From Delphinapterus leucas (lineage: Eukaryota > Chordata > Mammalia > Artiodactyla > Monodontidae): a DNA stretch of 64,000 bases. Position numbers and translations under genes: made by a program. Positions 47,975 to 59,559 of this stretch are shown here, piece by piece. Each line of letters opens with the position of its first letter. The stretch's first letter is position 1. A model generated the notes under the pieces. The model saw only the letters and a program-made list of their open reading frames with translations, was not told the DNA's origin and did no database searches. Location: positions 15,583,044 to 15,647,043 of the forward strand of contig NW_022098001.1 of the NCBI RefSeq assembly GCF_002288925.2. The letters run 5' to 3'.

Positions 47975-48098
47975 TGTGACCATTAGCAGACTGATGCTGC
48001 TAGGGACAGATAGACAATCAGGTAGCCTTTCAAATGGAAGAAAATACCTATGATTTGGGTAAATGGAAGAGGCTGGACTACTAGCTTCATTAAGACCT
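47975..48098. repeat. Unassigned repeat, copy 2
   Basis: Partner of 46,905-47,025 in the same orientation: 'ggtagcctttcaaatggaag', 'acctatgatttgggtaaatg' and 'ggactactagcttcatt'. It ends about 20 bp before the forward L1 fragment begins. Confidence 0.6.
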
Positions 48099-48116
48099 GA
48101 TGCTTTGGCCTTCTGA

Positions 48117-49606
48117 CTAAAATCTGGAACAAGACAAAGATGCTTACTCTTACCACATCAATTCAACATAGTATTGGAAGTCCTAGCCACAGCAATCAGG
48201 CAAGAAAAAGAAATAAAAGATATCCAACTTGGAAGGGGAGAGGTAAAATTGTCATTACATGCAGATCACTAAGGGCTCCACACAAAAACTACAAATCTAA
48301 TAAATGAATTCAGCGAAGTAGCAGGATACATGGTTAACATTCAGAAATTGGTTGCATTTCTTTACAATAACAATGAAATATCAGAAAGAGAATGTAAAAC
48401 AACAACAACAAAAATACCTTTTAACAATGCACCGAAAAAAAAAAAAAACCTGGGAATAAACCTGATCAAGGAGGTGAAAGACTTATATGCTGAGAAACAT
48501 TATAAAAGGAAATAAGAGGATTCAAAGAAATGGAAAGATGTCCCATGCTCTTGGATTGGAAGAATTAATATTGTTAAAATGGCAGTACTACCTAAAGCAA
48601 TCTACAGATTTAATGTGATCCCTATCAAATTACCAATGACATTATTCACAGAACTAGAATAAATAACCCAAAAACTTATACGGAACCATAGGACCAGAAT
48701 TGCCAAAACAATCCGAGGATCAAAAGCAAAGCAGGAGGTATAACACTCCCAGACTTCAGACAATACTACAAAGCTACAGTAATCAAAACAGTGTTGTACT
48801 GGTACAAAAACAGACATATGGATCAATGGAAGAGAATAGAGAGCCCAGAAATAAATCAACAAAGGAGGGAAGAATATAAAATGGGAAAAAGACAGTCTCT
48901 TCAACAAGTGCTGCTGGGAAAGGTGGACAGCTGCATGTAAATCAATGAAGTTAGAACACACCCTCACACCATGCACAAAAATAAACTCAAAATGGTTAAA
49001 GACTAAACATGAGACATGACACCATAAAACTCCTAGAAAAGAGCAAAGGCAAAATATTCTCTGGCATAAACCATACCAATCGTTTCTTAGGTCAGTCTTC
49101 CAAGGCAATAGAAATAAAAACAAAAATAAACAAGTGGAATCTAATCAAACTTACAAGCTTTTTGACAGCAAAGGAAACCATTAAAGAAAAAAAAATGAAA
49201 AGACAAGCTACAGAATGGGAGAAAATATTTGCAGATGATGTGGCTGACAAGAGCTTAACCTCCAAAATATATAAACAGCTTATACAACTCAACAACAACG
49301 AAACAAATGAGCCAATCAAAAAATGGGCAGAAGGCCTTAATAGACATTTCTCCAAAGAAGACATACAGATAGCCAGTATGCACATGAAAAGATGCTCAAC
49401 ATCACTAATTATTAGAGAAATGCAAATCAAAACTACAGTGAGGTCACCTCACACCAGTCAGAATGGCCATCATCAAAATATCTACAAACGATAAAGACTG
49501 GGAGGGTGTGGAGAAAAGGGAACCCTCCTACACTGGTGGTGGGAATGTAAATTGGTACAGCCACTATGGAAACCAGTATGGAGGTTCCTTAAAAAACTAA
49601 AAATAG
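48117..49606 (+). mobile_element. L1 fragment, ORF2 C-terminal half, forward
   Basis: A 5'-truncated L1 beginning inside ORF2 near the SGTRQ.CPLSP region ('aaatctggaacaagacaaag'). The catalytic motif that should read FADD is damaged ('LHADH' around 48,256-48,275), and frames shift. Readable parts include 'EVAGYMVNIQKLVAFLYNNN' (about 48,315-48,375) and the longest frame 49,009-49,494 (+, 161 codons; '[13 protein letters not shown]', '[20 protein letters not shown]'). The L1 is interrupted at 49,606 by another L1 tail and resumes at 50,080. It cannot encode a working reverse transcriptase. Confidence 0.9.
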
Positions 49607-50067
49607 TGGATGGACCTAGAGTCTGTCATACAGAGTGAAGTAAGTCAGAAAAAGAAAAACAAATACAGTATGTTAACACATATATATGGAATCTAAAAAA
49701 AAAAAAAAAGGTTCTGAAGAACCTAGGGGCAGGACAGGAATAAAGACACAGATGTAGAGAATGGACTTGAGGACACGGGGAGGGGGAAGTGTAAGCTGGG
49801 ACAAAGTGAGAAAGTGGCATGGACATATATACATTACCAAATGTAAATAGATAGCTAGTGGGAAGCAGCCACATAGCACAGGGAGATCAGCTTGGTGCTT
49901 TATGAGCACCTAGAGTGGTGGGATAGGAAGGGTGGGAGGGAGATGCAAGAAGGAGGAGATATGGGGATATGTGTATATGTATAGCTGATTCATTTTGTTA
50001 TACAGCAGAAACTAACACACCATTGTAAAGCAATTATACTCCAATAAAGATGTTTAAAAAAAAAAAC
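49607..50067 (+). mobile_element. Nested L1 3' UTR insertion with exact 12-bp duplication
   Basis: A severely 5'-truncated L1 (3' end of ORF2 plus 3' UTR, 461 bp) ending 'ccaataaagatgtttaaaa' and a run of A. It lies within the forward L1: 'aactaaaaatag' occurs at 49,595-49,606 and again at 50,068-50,079, and the host ORF2 reads on across the gap. A second A-run sits within it at 49,696-49,709. Its 3' UTR resembles that of the long reverse-strand L1s here, so it belongs to a younger subfamily than its host. Confidence 0.93.
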
Positions 50068-50079
50068 AACTAAAAATAG

Positions 50080-50696
50080 AATTACCATATGATCCAGCAA
50101 TCCCACTCCTGGGCATATATCTGGACATAATAATTCAAAAAGATACATGTACCCCTATGTTCATAGCAGTACTATTCACCATAGCTAAAACATGGAAACA
50201 ACCTAAATGTCCATCGACAGATGAATGGGTAAAGATGTGGTACATATATACAATGGAATACTACCCAGCCATGTAAAAGAACAAAATAATGCCATTTGCA
50301 GCAACTAGAGATTATCGTACTAAGTGAAGTAAGTCAGAAAGAGAAAGAAAAATATCATATGATATCACTTATTTGTGGAATCTAAAATATGGCACAAATG
50401 AACCTATCTACAAAACAGAAACAGACTCACAGACATAAAGAACAGATTTGTGGTTACCAAGCGAGAGGAGGTGACAGAGAGGGATGGACTGGGAATTTGG
50501 GGTTTGTAGATGCAAACTATTAGATTTAGAATGAATAAACACCAAGGTCCTACTGTATAACATAGGGAACTATAACCAGTCTCCTGGGATAAACCATAAT
50601 GGAAAAGAATATTAAAAAAAGAATGTATATATGTGTAAAACTAATTCACTTTGCTGTACAGCAGAGATTGGCACAACATTGTAAATCAACTATACT
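50080..50696 (+). mobile_element. L1 fragment, end of ORF2 and 3' UTR, forward
   Basis: Continues the L1 of 48,117-49,606: 'aattaccatatgatccagca', 'caatggaatactacccagcc', then the 3' UTR 'ggttaccaagcgagaggagg' and 'acattgtaaatcaactatac'. Its 3' end meets the 3' end of a reverse-strand L1 at about 50,696. Confidence 0.9.
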
Positions 50697-51117
50697 TTTT
50701 ATTTTTAATAGATCTTTTTTTGAAGTATAATTGCTTTACAATACCGTGTTAGTTTCTGTTGTACACTAAAGCGAATCAATCATATGCATACATATATCCC
50801 CATATCCCCTCCCTCTTGAGCCTCCCTCCCATCCTCCCTATCCTACTCCTCTAGGTCATCGCAAAGCACTGAGCTGATCTCCCTGTGCTATGCTGCTGCT
50901 TCCCACTAGCTAGCTATTTTACATTCAGTAGTATACATATGTTGTTGCTACTCTTACATCGCCCTAGCCTCCCCCTCCCACCCTGTGTCCTCAAGTCCAT
51001 TCTCTATGTCTACGTCTTTATTCCCGCCCTGCAACTAGGTTCATCGGTACCACTTTTCTTTTCTTTCTTTTTTTTTTTTACATTCCATATATAGGCGTTA
51101 GTGTATGGCATTTGGTT
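50697..51117 (-). mobile_element. L1 3' UTR, reverse (layer A)
   Basis: T-rich start followed by 'gaagtataattgctttacaa', 'gagctgatctccctgtgcta', 'gcttcccactagctagctat' and 'acattccatatataggcgtt'. This is the L1 3' UTR on the reverse strand, up to a point close to the ORF2 stop. It breaks off at 'atggcatttgg' where a further L1 tail begins. Confidence 0.85.
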
Positions 51118-51412
51118 TTTTTTTAAATGATTTTTAAAATTTTTTATTGCAGTATAGTTGATTTACAATGTTGTGTTAGTTTCAGGTGTACAGCAAAGTG
51201 AATCAGTTTTACATATACATATATCCACTCTTTTTTAGATTCTTTTCTCATATAGGCCATTACAGAGTATTGAGTAGTGTTCCCTGTGCTCTACTGCAGG
51301 TCCTTATTAGTTATCTATTTTATATATAGTAGTGTGTATATGTCAATCCCAATCTCCCAGTTTATCCTTCCCCCCTTTACCACCTGGTAATCATAAGTTT
51401 GTTTTATTTTTT
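51118..51412 (-). mobile_element. L1 3' UTR of an older subfamily, reverse (layer B)
   Basis: T-run, then 'tttattgcagtatagttgat', 'gtttcaggtgtacagcaaag', 'gtgttccctgtgctctactg' and 'cacctggtaatcataagttt'. This is a distinct, older L1 3' UTR type. It ends in 'gtttgtttta' where the next reverse L1 begins with its own tail. Confidence 0.8.
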
Positions 51413-54400
51413 TTAACGTCTTTCTTGGAATATAATTGATTTACAATGTTGTGTTAGTTTCTGCTGTGTAACAATGTGAATCAGTTATATGTTTACATAT
51501 ATCCCCATATCCCCTCCCTTTTGTGTTTCCCGTCCCCTAGGTGGTCACAAAGCACCAAGCTGATCTCCCCATGAGATGCAGCTTCTTCCCACCAGCTATC
51601 TTATATTTGGTAGTGTATATATGTCAATGCTACTCTCTCACTTTGTCCCAGCTTACCCTTCCTGCTCCCTGTGTCCTCAAATTCATTCTCTATGTCTGTG
51701 TCTTTATTCCTGTCCTGCCCCTAGGTTCATCAGAACCTTTTTTTTTTGTTTTTAAGATTCCATATATATGCATTAGCAATATGGTATTTGTTTTTCTCTT
51801 TCTGACTTCCTTCACTCTGTATGACAGACTCTAGGTCAATCCACCTCACTACAAATAACTCAATTTCATTTCTTTTTATGGCTGAGTAATATTCAATTGT
51901 ATATATTTGCCATATCTTCTTTATCCATTCATCTGTTATGGGCATTTAGGTTGGTTCCATGTCCTGGCTATTGTAAATAGTGCTGCAATGAACACTGTGG
52001 TTCATGTCTATTTATGAATTGTTTTCTCAGGGTATATGCCCAGTAGTGGGATTGCTTGGTCATATGGTAGTTCTATTTTTAGTTTTTTTAGGACCCTCAA
52101 TACTGTTTTCTGTGGTGGTTGTATCTATTTACATTCCCATCAACAGTGCAGGAAGGTTCCTTTTTCACCACTCCCTTGCCAGCATTTATTGTTTCTAGCT
52201 TTTTTGATAATGGTCATTCTGACCGGTGTGAGGTGATAGTTTTGATTTGCATTTCTCTAATAATTAGTGATGTTGAGCATCTTTTCATGTGCCTCTTGGC
52301 CAGCTGTATGTCTTCCTTGCTGAAATGTCTCTTTAGGTCTTCTGCCCATTTTTTATTTGGATTGTTTTTTTTTTTTTTGATATTGAGCATTATGAGCTTT
52401 TTGTATATTTTGGAGATTAATCCTTTGTCCATCATTTCAATTGTAAATATTTTCTCCCATTCTGAGATTGTCTTTTCATCTTGCTTATGGTTTCCTTTGT
52501 TGTGCAAAAGCTTTTAAGTTTAATTAAGTCCCATTTGTTTATTTTTGTTTTTATTTCAATTACTCTAGGAGGTGGGTCAAAAATGATCTTGCTGTGGTTT
52601 ATGTCAAAGAGTGTTCTTCCTATGTTTTCCTCTAAGAGTTTGATAGTGTCTGGCCTTACATTTAGGTCTTTAATCCATTTTGAGTTTATTTTTGTGTATG
52701 GTGTTAAGTAGTGTTCTAATTTCATTCTTTTACATGTAGCTGTCCAGTTTTCCCATCACCACTTATTGAAGAGGCTGTCTTTTCTCCACTGTATATTCTT
52801 GCCTCCTTTATCAAAGATAAGGTGACCATATGTGCATGGGTTTATCTCTGGGCATTCTATCGTACACCATTGATCTATATTTCTGTTTTTTGCCAGTACC
52901 ATACTGTCTTGATTACTGTAGACTGTGGTATAGTTGGAATTTGGGGAGTCTGATTCCTCCAGCTCCATTTTTCTTTCTCAAGATTGCTGTGGCTATTTGG
53001 GGTCTTTTGTGTTTCCATATAAATTGTAAAATTTTTTTTTCTAATTCTGTGAAGAGTACCATTGGTAGTTTGATAGGGATTGCATTGAATCTGTAGATTG
53101 CTTTGGGTAGTATAGTCATTTTCACAATGTTGATTCTTCCCATCTAAGATCATGGTGTACCTCTCCATCTCTTTGTGTTGTCTTTGATTTCTTTTATGAA
53201 TGTCTTATAGTTTTCTGAGTACAGGACTTTTAACTCTTTAGGTAGGTTTATTCCTAGGTATTTTATTCTTTTAGTTGTGATGGTAAATGGGATCGTTTCC
53301 TTAAATTCTCTTTCTGATTTTTCAGTGTTGGTGTAGAGGAATGCCAGAGATTTCTGTGCATTAATTTTGAATCCTGCAAACTTACCAAATTCATTGATTA
53401 GTTCTGTAGTTTTCTGGTGGCATCTTTAGGATTCTCTATGTATAGTATCATGTCATTTGCAAACTGTGACAGTTTTACTTCTTCTTTTCCAATTTGGATT
53501 CCTTTTATTTCTTTTTCTTCTCTGATTGTGGTGGCTAGGACTTCCATAACCAAGTTGAATAAGTGGTGAGAGTGTACATCCTTGTGTTTTTCCTGATCTC
53601 AGTGGAAATGCTTTCAGTTTCTCACCATTGAGTATGATGTTTGCTGTGGGTTTGTCATATATGACCTTCATTATGTTGAGGTAGTTTCCCTCTATGCCCA
53701 TTTTCTGGAGAGATTTTATCATAAATGGGTGTTGAATTTTGTCAAAAGCTTTTTCTGCATCTACTGAGATGATCATATAGTTTTTATTCCTTAATTTGTT
53801 AATATGGTGTATCACATTGATTGATTTGCATATATTGAAGAATCCTTGCATCCCTGGGATAAATCCCACTTGATCATGATCCTTTTAATGTGTTGTTGGA
53901 TTCTTTTGGCTAGTATTTTGTTCAGGATTTTTGCATTTGTGTTCATCAGTGATATTGGTCTATAATTTTCTTTTTTTGTGATATCTTTTTTCTGGTTTTG
54001 GTATCAGGGTGATGGTGGTTTTGTAGAATGAATTTGGGAGTGTTTCTCCCTCTGCAGTATTTTGGAAGAGTTTGAGAAGGATCGGTGTTAGCTCATCTCT
54101 AACTATTTGATAGAATTTGCCTGTGAAGCTCTCTGGTCCTGAACTTTTGTTTGTTGGAAGATATTTAATTACGGTTTCAATTTCATTACTTGTGATAGGT
54201 TTGTTTATATTTTCTAATTCTTCCTAGTTCAGTCTTGGAAAATTGGACATTTCCAACATTTTGTCCATTTCTTCGTGGCTGTCCATTTTATTGGCATATA
54301 GTTGTTTGTAGTAGTCTCTTATAATCCTTTGTATTTCTGAGGTGTCCGTTGTGGTTGCTCCTTTGCCATTTCTAATTTTATGATTGCATCCTCTCTTCTT

Positions 54401-55215
54401 CTTGAGGAGTTTGGCAAGTGGTTTATCAATTTTTTTAATCTACTCAAAGAACCAGCTTTATAGATGTATTGATGTTGTTTCCTTCATTTCTTTTTCATTT
54501 ATTTCTGATCTGAACTTTATGATTTCTTTCCTTCTTCTAATTTTGGGTTTTTTTTGTTCTTCTCTCTCTAATTGCTTTAGGTGTAACCTTAGATTGCTTA
54601 TTTGAGATTTTTTGTTCTTCTTTCTCTAATTGCTTGAGGTATAACCTTAGATTGCTTACTTGAGATTTTTCTTGTTTCTTGAGGTGAGATTGAATTGCTA
54701 TAAACTTCCCTTTTAGAACTGCTTTTGCTGCATCCCATAGGTTTTGTGTCATCATGTTTTCATTGTCATTTGTGTCTGTGTATTTTTTTATTTCTTCTTT
54801 GATTTCTTCAGTGATCTCTTGGTTATTTAGTAGCGCAGTGTTTAGCCTGCATGTATTTTGTTTTTTATAGTTTTTTTTTCCCTGTAATTGATTTCCAATC
54901 TTATAGTGATGTGTTCAGAAAAGATGCTTGATATGATTTCAATTTTTAAAATTTTCCAAGGCTTGATTTGTGACCCAAGATATGACCTATCCTGGAAAAT
55001 GTTCTGTGTGTGCTTGAGAAGAAAGTGTATTCTGCCACTTTCAGGTGGAATGTTCTATAAATATAAATTAAATCTATCTGAACTATTGTGTCATTTAAAG
55101 CTCATGTTTCCTTGTTTATTTTCTGTTTGGTTGTAAGTGGGGTATTAAAATCCCCTACTATTATTGTGTTACTGTCAATTTCTGCTTTCATGGTTGTTAG
55201 CTATTATCTTATGTA
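51413..55215 (-). mobile_element. Long L1, 3' part (layer C): 3' UTR and most of ORF2
   Basis: Begins with the A-tail on the left (T-rich, 51,408-51,416) and 'ttggaatataattgatttac'. The 3' UTR reaches about 51,800, and ORF2 follows towards higher coordinates. It stops at 55,215 within the endonuclease part of ORF2, at '...tatcttatgta', where a second L1 has inserted. The same ORF2 sequence continues at 62,491. A 58-bp tandem duplication lies at 54,550-54,665. Confidence 0.93.
51760..55215 (-). pseudogene. L1 ORF2 pseudogene of layer C (C-terminal and RT parts)
   Basis: L1 ORF2 encodes endonuclease, reverse transcriptase and a cysteine-containing C-terminal region needed for target-primed reverse transcription. 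On the minus strand the RT part is readable at 53,453-53,869 ('[21 protein letters not shown]', '[13 protein letters not shown]'), and the C-terminal parts at 52,214-53,168 and 51,730-51,945 ('YYSAIKRNEIELF'). The catalytic FADD motif reads FAND (about 53,451-53,465), so one of the two metal-binding aspartates is replaced by Asn. Several stops and frameshifts occur. The N-terminal codons lie at 62,491-62,867, beyond the inserted L1. Confidence 0.88.
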
Positions 55216-55281
55216 TTTTTTTTTTTTTTGCAGCTGCCTCCCACTAACTGTCCATTTTATTTATTTATTTATTTATTTTTA
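55216..55281 (-). other. Double A-tail with a short L1-derived spacer
   Basis: At the 3' end of layer D, read on the plus strand, 14 T (55,216-55,229) are followed by 25 bp of unique sequence (55,230-55,254) and then a second T-rich tail of TTTA units (about 55,255-55,281), before the L1 3' UTR begins. The spacer resembles a piece of L1 3' UTR ('cttcccactagctagctat' at 50,902-50,920 is close to 'cctcccactaactgtcca'). Confidence 0.75.
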
Positions 55282-55739
55282 CAACTTTATTAGAGTATAA
55301 TTGCTTTACAGTGGTGTGTTAGTTTCTGCTTTATAACAAAGTGAATCAGTTATACATATACATATGTCCCCATATCTCTTCCCTCTTGTATCTCCCTCCT
55401 TCCCACCCTCCCTATCCCAACCTTCTAGGTGGTCACAAACCACCTAGCTGATCTCCCTGTGCTATATGGCTGCTTCACACAAGCTATTAATTTTAAATTT
55501 GGTAGTGTATATATGTCCATGCCACTCTCTCACTTTGTCACAGCTTACCCTTCCCCCTCTCCATATCCTCAAGTCCATGCTCTATTAGGACTGTGTCTTT
55601 ATTCCCGTCTTACTCCTAGGTTTTTCATGACCTTTTTATTTTGTTTTCTTAGATTCCATATACATGTGTTAGCATACATATATTTTTTAGATTCCATATA
55701 TATGTGTTAGCATACATAGGTTTCTTTTTCTCTTTTTGA

Positions 55740-58700
55740 TTACTTCACTCTGAATGACAGACTCTAGGTCCATCCACCTCACTACAAATAACTCAATTTC
55801 ATTTCTTTTTATGGCTGACTAATATTCCATTGTATATATGTGCCACATCTTCTTTATCCATTCATCCAATGATGGGCACTTAGGTTGCTTCCATGTCCTG
55901 GCTATTGTAAATAGAGCTGCAATGAACATTTTGGTACATGACTCTTTTGAATTATGGTTTTCTCAGGGTATATGCCCTGTAGTGGGATTGCTGGATCTTA
56001 TGGTAGTTTTATTTGTAGTTTTTTAAGGAACCTCCATACTGTTCTCCATAGTGGCTGTAACAATTTACATTCCCACCAACAGTGCAAGAGTGTTCCCTTT
56101 TCTCCACACCCTCTCCGACATTTATTGTTTCTAGATTTTTTAATGATGGCCATTCTGACTGGTGTGAGATGATATCTCATTGTAATTTTGATTTGCATTT
56201 CTCTAATGATTAATGATGTTGAGCATTCTTTCATGTGTTTGTTGGCAATCTGTATATCTTCTTTGGATAAATGTCTGTTTAGGTCTTCTGCCCATTTTTG
56301 GATTGGGTTGTTTGTTTTTTGTTATTGAGCTGCATGAGCTGCTTGTAAATTTTGGAGATTAATCCTTTGTCAGTTGCTTCATTTGCAAATAATTTCTCCC
56401 ATTCTGAGGGTTGTCTTTTGGTCTTGTTTATGGTTTCCTTTGCTGTGCAAAAGCTTTGAAGTTTCATTAGGTCCCATTTCTTTATTTATTTTTTTATTTC
56501 CATTTCTCTAGGAGGTGGGTCAAAAAGGATCTTGCTGTGATTTATGTCATAGAGTGTTCTCCCTATGTTTTCATCTAAGAGTTTGATAGTGTCTGGCCTT
56601 ACATTTAGGTCCTTAATCCATTTTGAGTTTATTTTTGTGTATGGTGTTAGGGAGTGTTCTAAATTCATACTTTAACATGTAGCTGTCCAGTTTTCCCATC
56701 ACCACTTATTGAAGACGCTGTCTTTTCTCCACTGTATATTCTTGCCTCCTTTATCAAAGATAAGGTGACCATATGTGCGTGGGTTTATCTCTGGGCTTTC
56801 TATCCTGTTCCATTGATCTATATTTCTGTTTCTGTGCCTGAACCAGGCTGTCTTGATTACTGTAGCTTTGTAGTATAGTCTGAAGTCAGGGAGCCTGATT
56901 CCTCCACCTCCATTTTTCTTTCTCAAGATTGCTTGGCTATTCGGGGTTTTTTGTGTTTCCATACAAATTGTGAAAATTTTTTGTTCTAATTCTGTGAAAA
57001 ATGCCAGTGATACTTTGATAGGGATTGCACTGAATCTGTAGATTGCTTTGGGTAGTAGAGTCATTTTCACAATGTTGATTCTTCCACTCCAGGAACATTG
57101 TATATCTCTCCAACTATTTGTATCATCTTTAATTTCTTTCATCAGTGTCTTATAATTTTCTACATACAGGTCTTTTGTCTCCTTAGGTCAGTTTATTCCT
57201 AGATATTTTATTCTTTTTCTTGTAATGGTAAATGGGAGTGTTTTCTTGATTTCACTTTCAGATTTTTCATCATTAGTATATAGGAATGCCAGAGATTTCT
57301 GTGCATTAATTTTGTATCCTGCTAGTTTACGAAATTCATTGATTAGCTCTAGTAGTTTTTCTGGTAGCATCTTTACGATTCTCTATGTACAGTATCGTGT
57401 CATCTGCAAACAGTGGCAGCTTTACTTCTTCTTTTCTGATTTGGATTCCTTTTATTTCCTTTTCTTCTCTGATTGCTGTGGCTAAAACTTCCAAAAATAT
57501 GTTGAATAATAGTGGTGAGAGTGGGCAACCTTCTCTTGCTCCTGATGTGAGTGGAAATGCTTTCAGTTTTTCACCATTGAGGGCAATGTTGGCTGTGGGT
57601 TTGTCATATATGGCCTTTATTATGTTGAGGAAAGTTCCCTCTGTGCCTACTTCCTGCAGGATTTTTATCATAAATTTGTGTTGAACTTTGTTGAAAGCTT
57701 TCCCTGCATCTATTGAGATGATCATATGGTTTTTCTCCTTCAATATGTTAATATGGTGTATCACGTTGATTGATTTGCATATATTGAAGAATTCTTGCAT
57801 TCCCAGAATAAACCCCACTTGATCATGGTGTATGATACTTTTAATGTGCTCTTGGATTCTGTTTGCTAGTATTTTGTAGAGGATTTTTGCATCTATGTTC
57901 ATCAGAGATATTGGCCTGTAGTTTTCTTTCTTTGTGACATCTTTGTCTGGTTTTAGTATCAGGGTGACGGTGGCCTTGTAGAAAGAGTTTTGGAGTGTTC
58001 CTCTCTCTTCTATATTTTGGAAGAGTTTGAGAAGGATAGCTGTTAGCTCTTCTCTAAATGTTTGATAGAATTCGCCTATGAAAGCATCTGGTCCTGGGCT
58101 TTTGTTTCTTGGAAGATTATTAATCACAGTTTCGATTTCAGTGCTTGTGATTGGTCTGTTCATATTTTCTATTTCTTCCTGGTCCAGTCTTGGCAGGTTG
58201 TGCATTTCTAAGAATTCGTCCATTTCTTCCAGGTTGTCTATTTTATTGGCATAGAGTTGCTTGTAGTAATCTCTCGTGATCCTTCGTATTTCTGCAGTGT
58301 CGGTTGTTATGTCTACTTTTTCATTTCCAATTCTATTGATTTGAGTCTTCTCCCCTTTATTCTTGATGAGTCTGGCTAATGGTTTATTAATTTTGTTTAT
58401 CTTCTCAAAGAGCCACCTTTTAGTTTTTGATCTTTGGTATCATTTCCTTCCTTCTTTTTCATGTATTTCTGATCTGATCTTTATGATTTCTTTCCTTCTG
58501 CTAACTTTCGGGTTTTTTTGTTCTTCTTTCTCTAATTGCTTTAGGTGCAAGGTTAGGTTGTTTATTTGAGATGTTTCCTGTTTCTTAAGGTAGGATTGTA
58601 TTGCTATAATCTTCCCTCTTAGAACTGCTTTTGCTGCATCCCACAGGTTTTGGGTCGTCCTATCTCCATTGTCATTTGTTTCTAGGTATTTTTTGATTTC

Positions 58701-59501
58701 CTCTTTGATTTCTTCAGTGATCACTTCGTTATTAAGTAGTGTATTGTTTAGCCTCTATGTGTTTGTATTTTTTTACAGATCTTTTCCTGTAATTGATATC
58801 TAGTCTCATATTTTGTGGTCGGAAAAGATACTTGATACAATTTCAATTTTCTTAAATTTACTAAGGCTAGATTTGTGACCCAAGATATCATCTATCTTGG
58901 AGAATGTCCCATGAGCACTTGAGCAAAATGTGTATTCTGTTGTTTTTGGATGGAATGTCCTATAAATATCAATTAAGTCCATCTTGTTTAATGTATCATT
59001 TGAAGCTTGTGTTTCCTTATTTATTTTCATTTTGGATGATCTGTCCAGTGGTGAAAGCGGGGTGTTAAAGTCCCCTACTATGATTGTATTCCTGTCAATT
59101 TCCCCTTTTATGGTTGTTAGTATTTGCCTTATGTATTGAGGTGTTCCTATGTTGGGTGCATAAATATTTACAATTGTTATACCTTCTTCTTTGATCGATC
59201 CCTTGATCGTTATATAGTGTCCTTCTTTGTCTCTTGTAATAGTCTTTATTTTAAAGTGTGTTTTGTCTGATATGAGAATTGCTACTCCAGCTTTCTTCTG
59301 ATTTCTATTTGCATGGAATATCTTTTTCCATCCCCTTACTTTCAGTCTGTATGTGTCTCTATGTCTGAAGTGGGTCTCTTGTAGACAGCATATATATGCG
59401 TCTTATTTTTGTATCCATTCAGCCAGTCTGTGTCTTTTGGTGGGAGCATTTATTCCATTTACATTTAAGGTAATTATTGATATGTGTGTTCCTATTCCCA
59501 T
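55740..59501 (-). pseudogene. L1 ORF2 pseudogene of layer D
   Basis: The ATG (complement of 59,499-59,501) starts 'MGIGTHISIITLNVNGINAP', the usual start of the endonuclease. The same frame holds for 59,030-58,806 ('IDIYRTFHPKTTEYTF', 'SSIFSDH'), 58,724-58,440 and the RT frame 58,223-57,336, broken only by stops. The RT shows 'NKSPGPD', 'QVGFILGMQ', '[10 protein letters not shown]' and an intact FADD (about 57,400-57,420). A frameshift follows at about 57,340-57,370; the shifted frame continues through '[17 protein letters not shown]' to about 56,279. A second frameshift falls between 56,234 and 56,467, before the C-terminal '[16 protein letters not shown]'. About 1,250 codons in all, near the family's normal size, but inactive. 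Confidence 0.92.
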
Positions 59502-59559
59502 TTTCTTAATTGTTTTGGGTTTGTTATTGTAGGTGTTTTCCTTCTCTTGTGTTTCCTGC

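Noticed and set aside
57336..58223. 295-codon reverse-transcriptase frame as a live retroelement gene
   Set aside because: It is the best-preserved part of L1 ORF2, but stops precede it and a frameshift follows it at about 57,340-57,370; no intact ORF2 exists.
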